Origin: Pseudomonadota bacterium
GTDB lineage: Bacteria; Pseudomonadota; Alphaproteobacteria; Rhizobiales; Hyphomicrobiaceae
DNA: 6,626 bases
Assembly (NCBI GenBank): GCA_023430845.1
Contig: JAEYYJ010000236.1
Coordinates: 1 to 6,626 of the forward strand
Reading direction: 5' to 3'
A program made the position numbers and the translations under genes. The notes beneath the pieces were generated by a model. The model searched no databases and had not been told where the DNA came from. It saw only the letters and a program-made list of their open reading frames with translations. Shown here piece by piece: positions 6,444-6,626 of the stretch. Within the stretch, counting starts at the first letter, position 1. Every line of letters starts with the position of its first letter.

Positions 6444-6626
6444 TTGACCAAGGAGCACCGAGACCCCCTCTCCCCCCAGCCCTCGGCCAAGCGGATCTTC
6501 GTGGTTCGTAGCAATACGGACGTGAGTGCCAGTAGGAGTACGAGTACCGGTAAGAGTACGAGTAAGCGTATGCGTCCCTCTGGCGGCGGTGCAGTTGCCC
6601 CCTTTTTTGCACCGCCGCCAGCCCCC
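6444..6626 (+). CDS. N-terminal part of an unrecognised protein, runs off the window
   Basis: A frame opening after a TAA at 6408-6410 and still open at the window edge. TTG 6444 is the first possible start; GAAGAG (6431-6436) stands 7 bases before it. No ATG or GTG occurs between the stop and 6444. The 61 visible residues begin (M)TKEHRDPLSPQPSAKRIFVVRS, continue through a Ser/Thr/Arg/Lys stretch (about 23-44) encoded by a hexamer repeat, and end in GGGAVAPFF followed by a proline-rich run. Of the first 20 codons, 19 end in G or C, as in the established genes; the repeat-encoded part is less biased. I do not recognise a family. The segment lacks a clear signal peptide or membrane helix and reads like a flexible N-terminal tail. 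The competing minus-strand frame here (Tyr/Ser-rich) has weaker codon bias. A later in-frame start, such as GTG 6501 or ATG 6570, is possible. Confidence 0.42.
   Translation, partial: MTKEHRDPLSPQPSAKRIFVVRSNTDVSASRSTSTGKSTSKRMRPSGGGAVAPFFAPPPAP
6525..6572. repeat. Degenerate hexamer tandem repeat (about 8 units, AGTACG-like)
   Basis: Eight consecutive 6-base units: AGTGCC, AGTAGG, AGTACG, AGTACC, GGTAAG, AGTACG, AGTAAG, CGTATG. Most carry RGTA at the same phase. The unit length keeps the reading frame, giving alternating Ser-X on the plus strand and Tyr-Ser-like alternation in one minus-strand frame. It lies inside the putative right-edge gene. Confidence 0.75.
6580..6621. repeat. Perfect 14-bp inverted repeat at the right edge
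   Basis: Arms 6580-6593 (CTGGCGGCGGTGCA) and 6608-6621 are exact reverse complements, around a 14-base loop that ends in a T-run. In the plus-strand frame the arms encode a Gly-rich and a Pro-rich run. On either strand it would form a very stable hairpin. No U-run follows on the plus strand within the window. Confidence 0.8.

Noticed and set aside
6337..6612. Minus-strand Tyr/Ser-rich frame at the right edge
   Set aside because: The AYAYSYSY-like run comes from the hexamer repeat. Codon bias is weaker than in the plus-strand frame and the sequence after the run resembles no protein tail I know. It is kept only as an alternative.
1..6626. CRISPR array, tRNA or rRNA gene, IS element, or defence or toxin-antitoxin module
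   Set aside because: I looked on both strands for regularly spaced repeats, cloverleaf folds, terminal repeats flanking a transposase, and relevant protein motifs, and found none.

Overview
The window looks like ordinary chromosomal DNA from a GC-rich alphaproteobacterium, most likely of the Hyphomicrobiales (Rhizobiales) type. That placement is inferred from strong G/C third-position codon bias and from the character of the proteins: a DUF1223 secreted protein, an ErfK/YkuD L,D-transpeptidase with a basic proline-rich tail, and a glutamyl-tRNA synthetase with HIGN and ALSKR motifs. No phage, IS, CRISPR, toxin-antitoxin or defence module is visible, and no RNA gene is recognised.

Four complete genes lie head to tail on the minus strand. 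In transcription order they are an L,D-transpeptidase (4794-5663), a DUF1223 secreted thioredoxin-fold-like protein (3520-4302), glutamine-dependent NAD+ synthase nadE (1667-3421) and glutamyl-tRNA synthetase gltX (158-1528). The L,D-transpeptidase is cut off by a clear rho-independent terminator (4720-4757) and is probably its own unit. DUF1223, nadE and gltX are separated by 98 and 138 bp, so they may be cotranscribed, but each gap is wide enough for a promoter. nadE and gltX both handle glutamine/glutamate; the other two act in the envelope. No functional link between the pairs is evident.

The left edge (1-157) holds two hairpin-forming inverted repeats beyond the gltX stop. The stretch 4303-4719 is an intergenic leader with no supported gene. 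The stretch 5664-6339 also has no convincing gene.

At the right edge a sixth element appears. A good sigma70-type promoter on the plus strand (6340-6368) precedes a reading frame that starts at a TTG (6444) and runs off the window. Its first 20 codons show strong G/C third-position bias. It then enters a degenerate hexamer repeat and a perfect 14-bp inverted repeat. This right-hand end is the least ordinary part of the window. I found no evidence for an undescribed multi-gene system.
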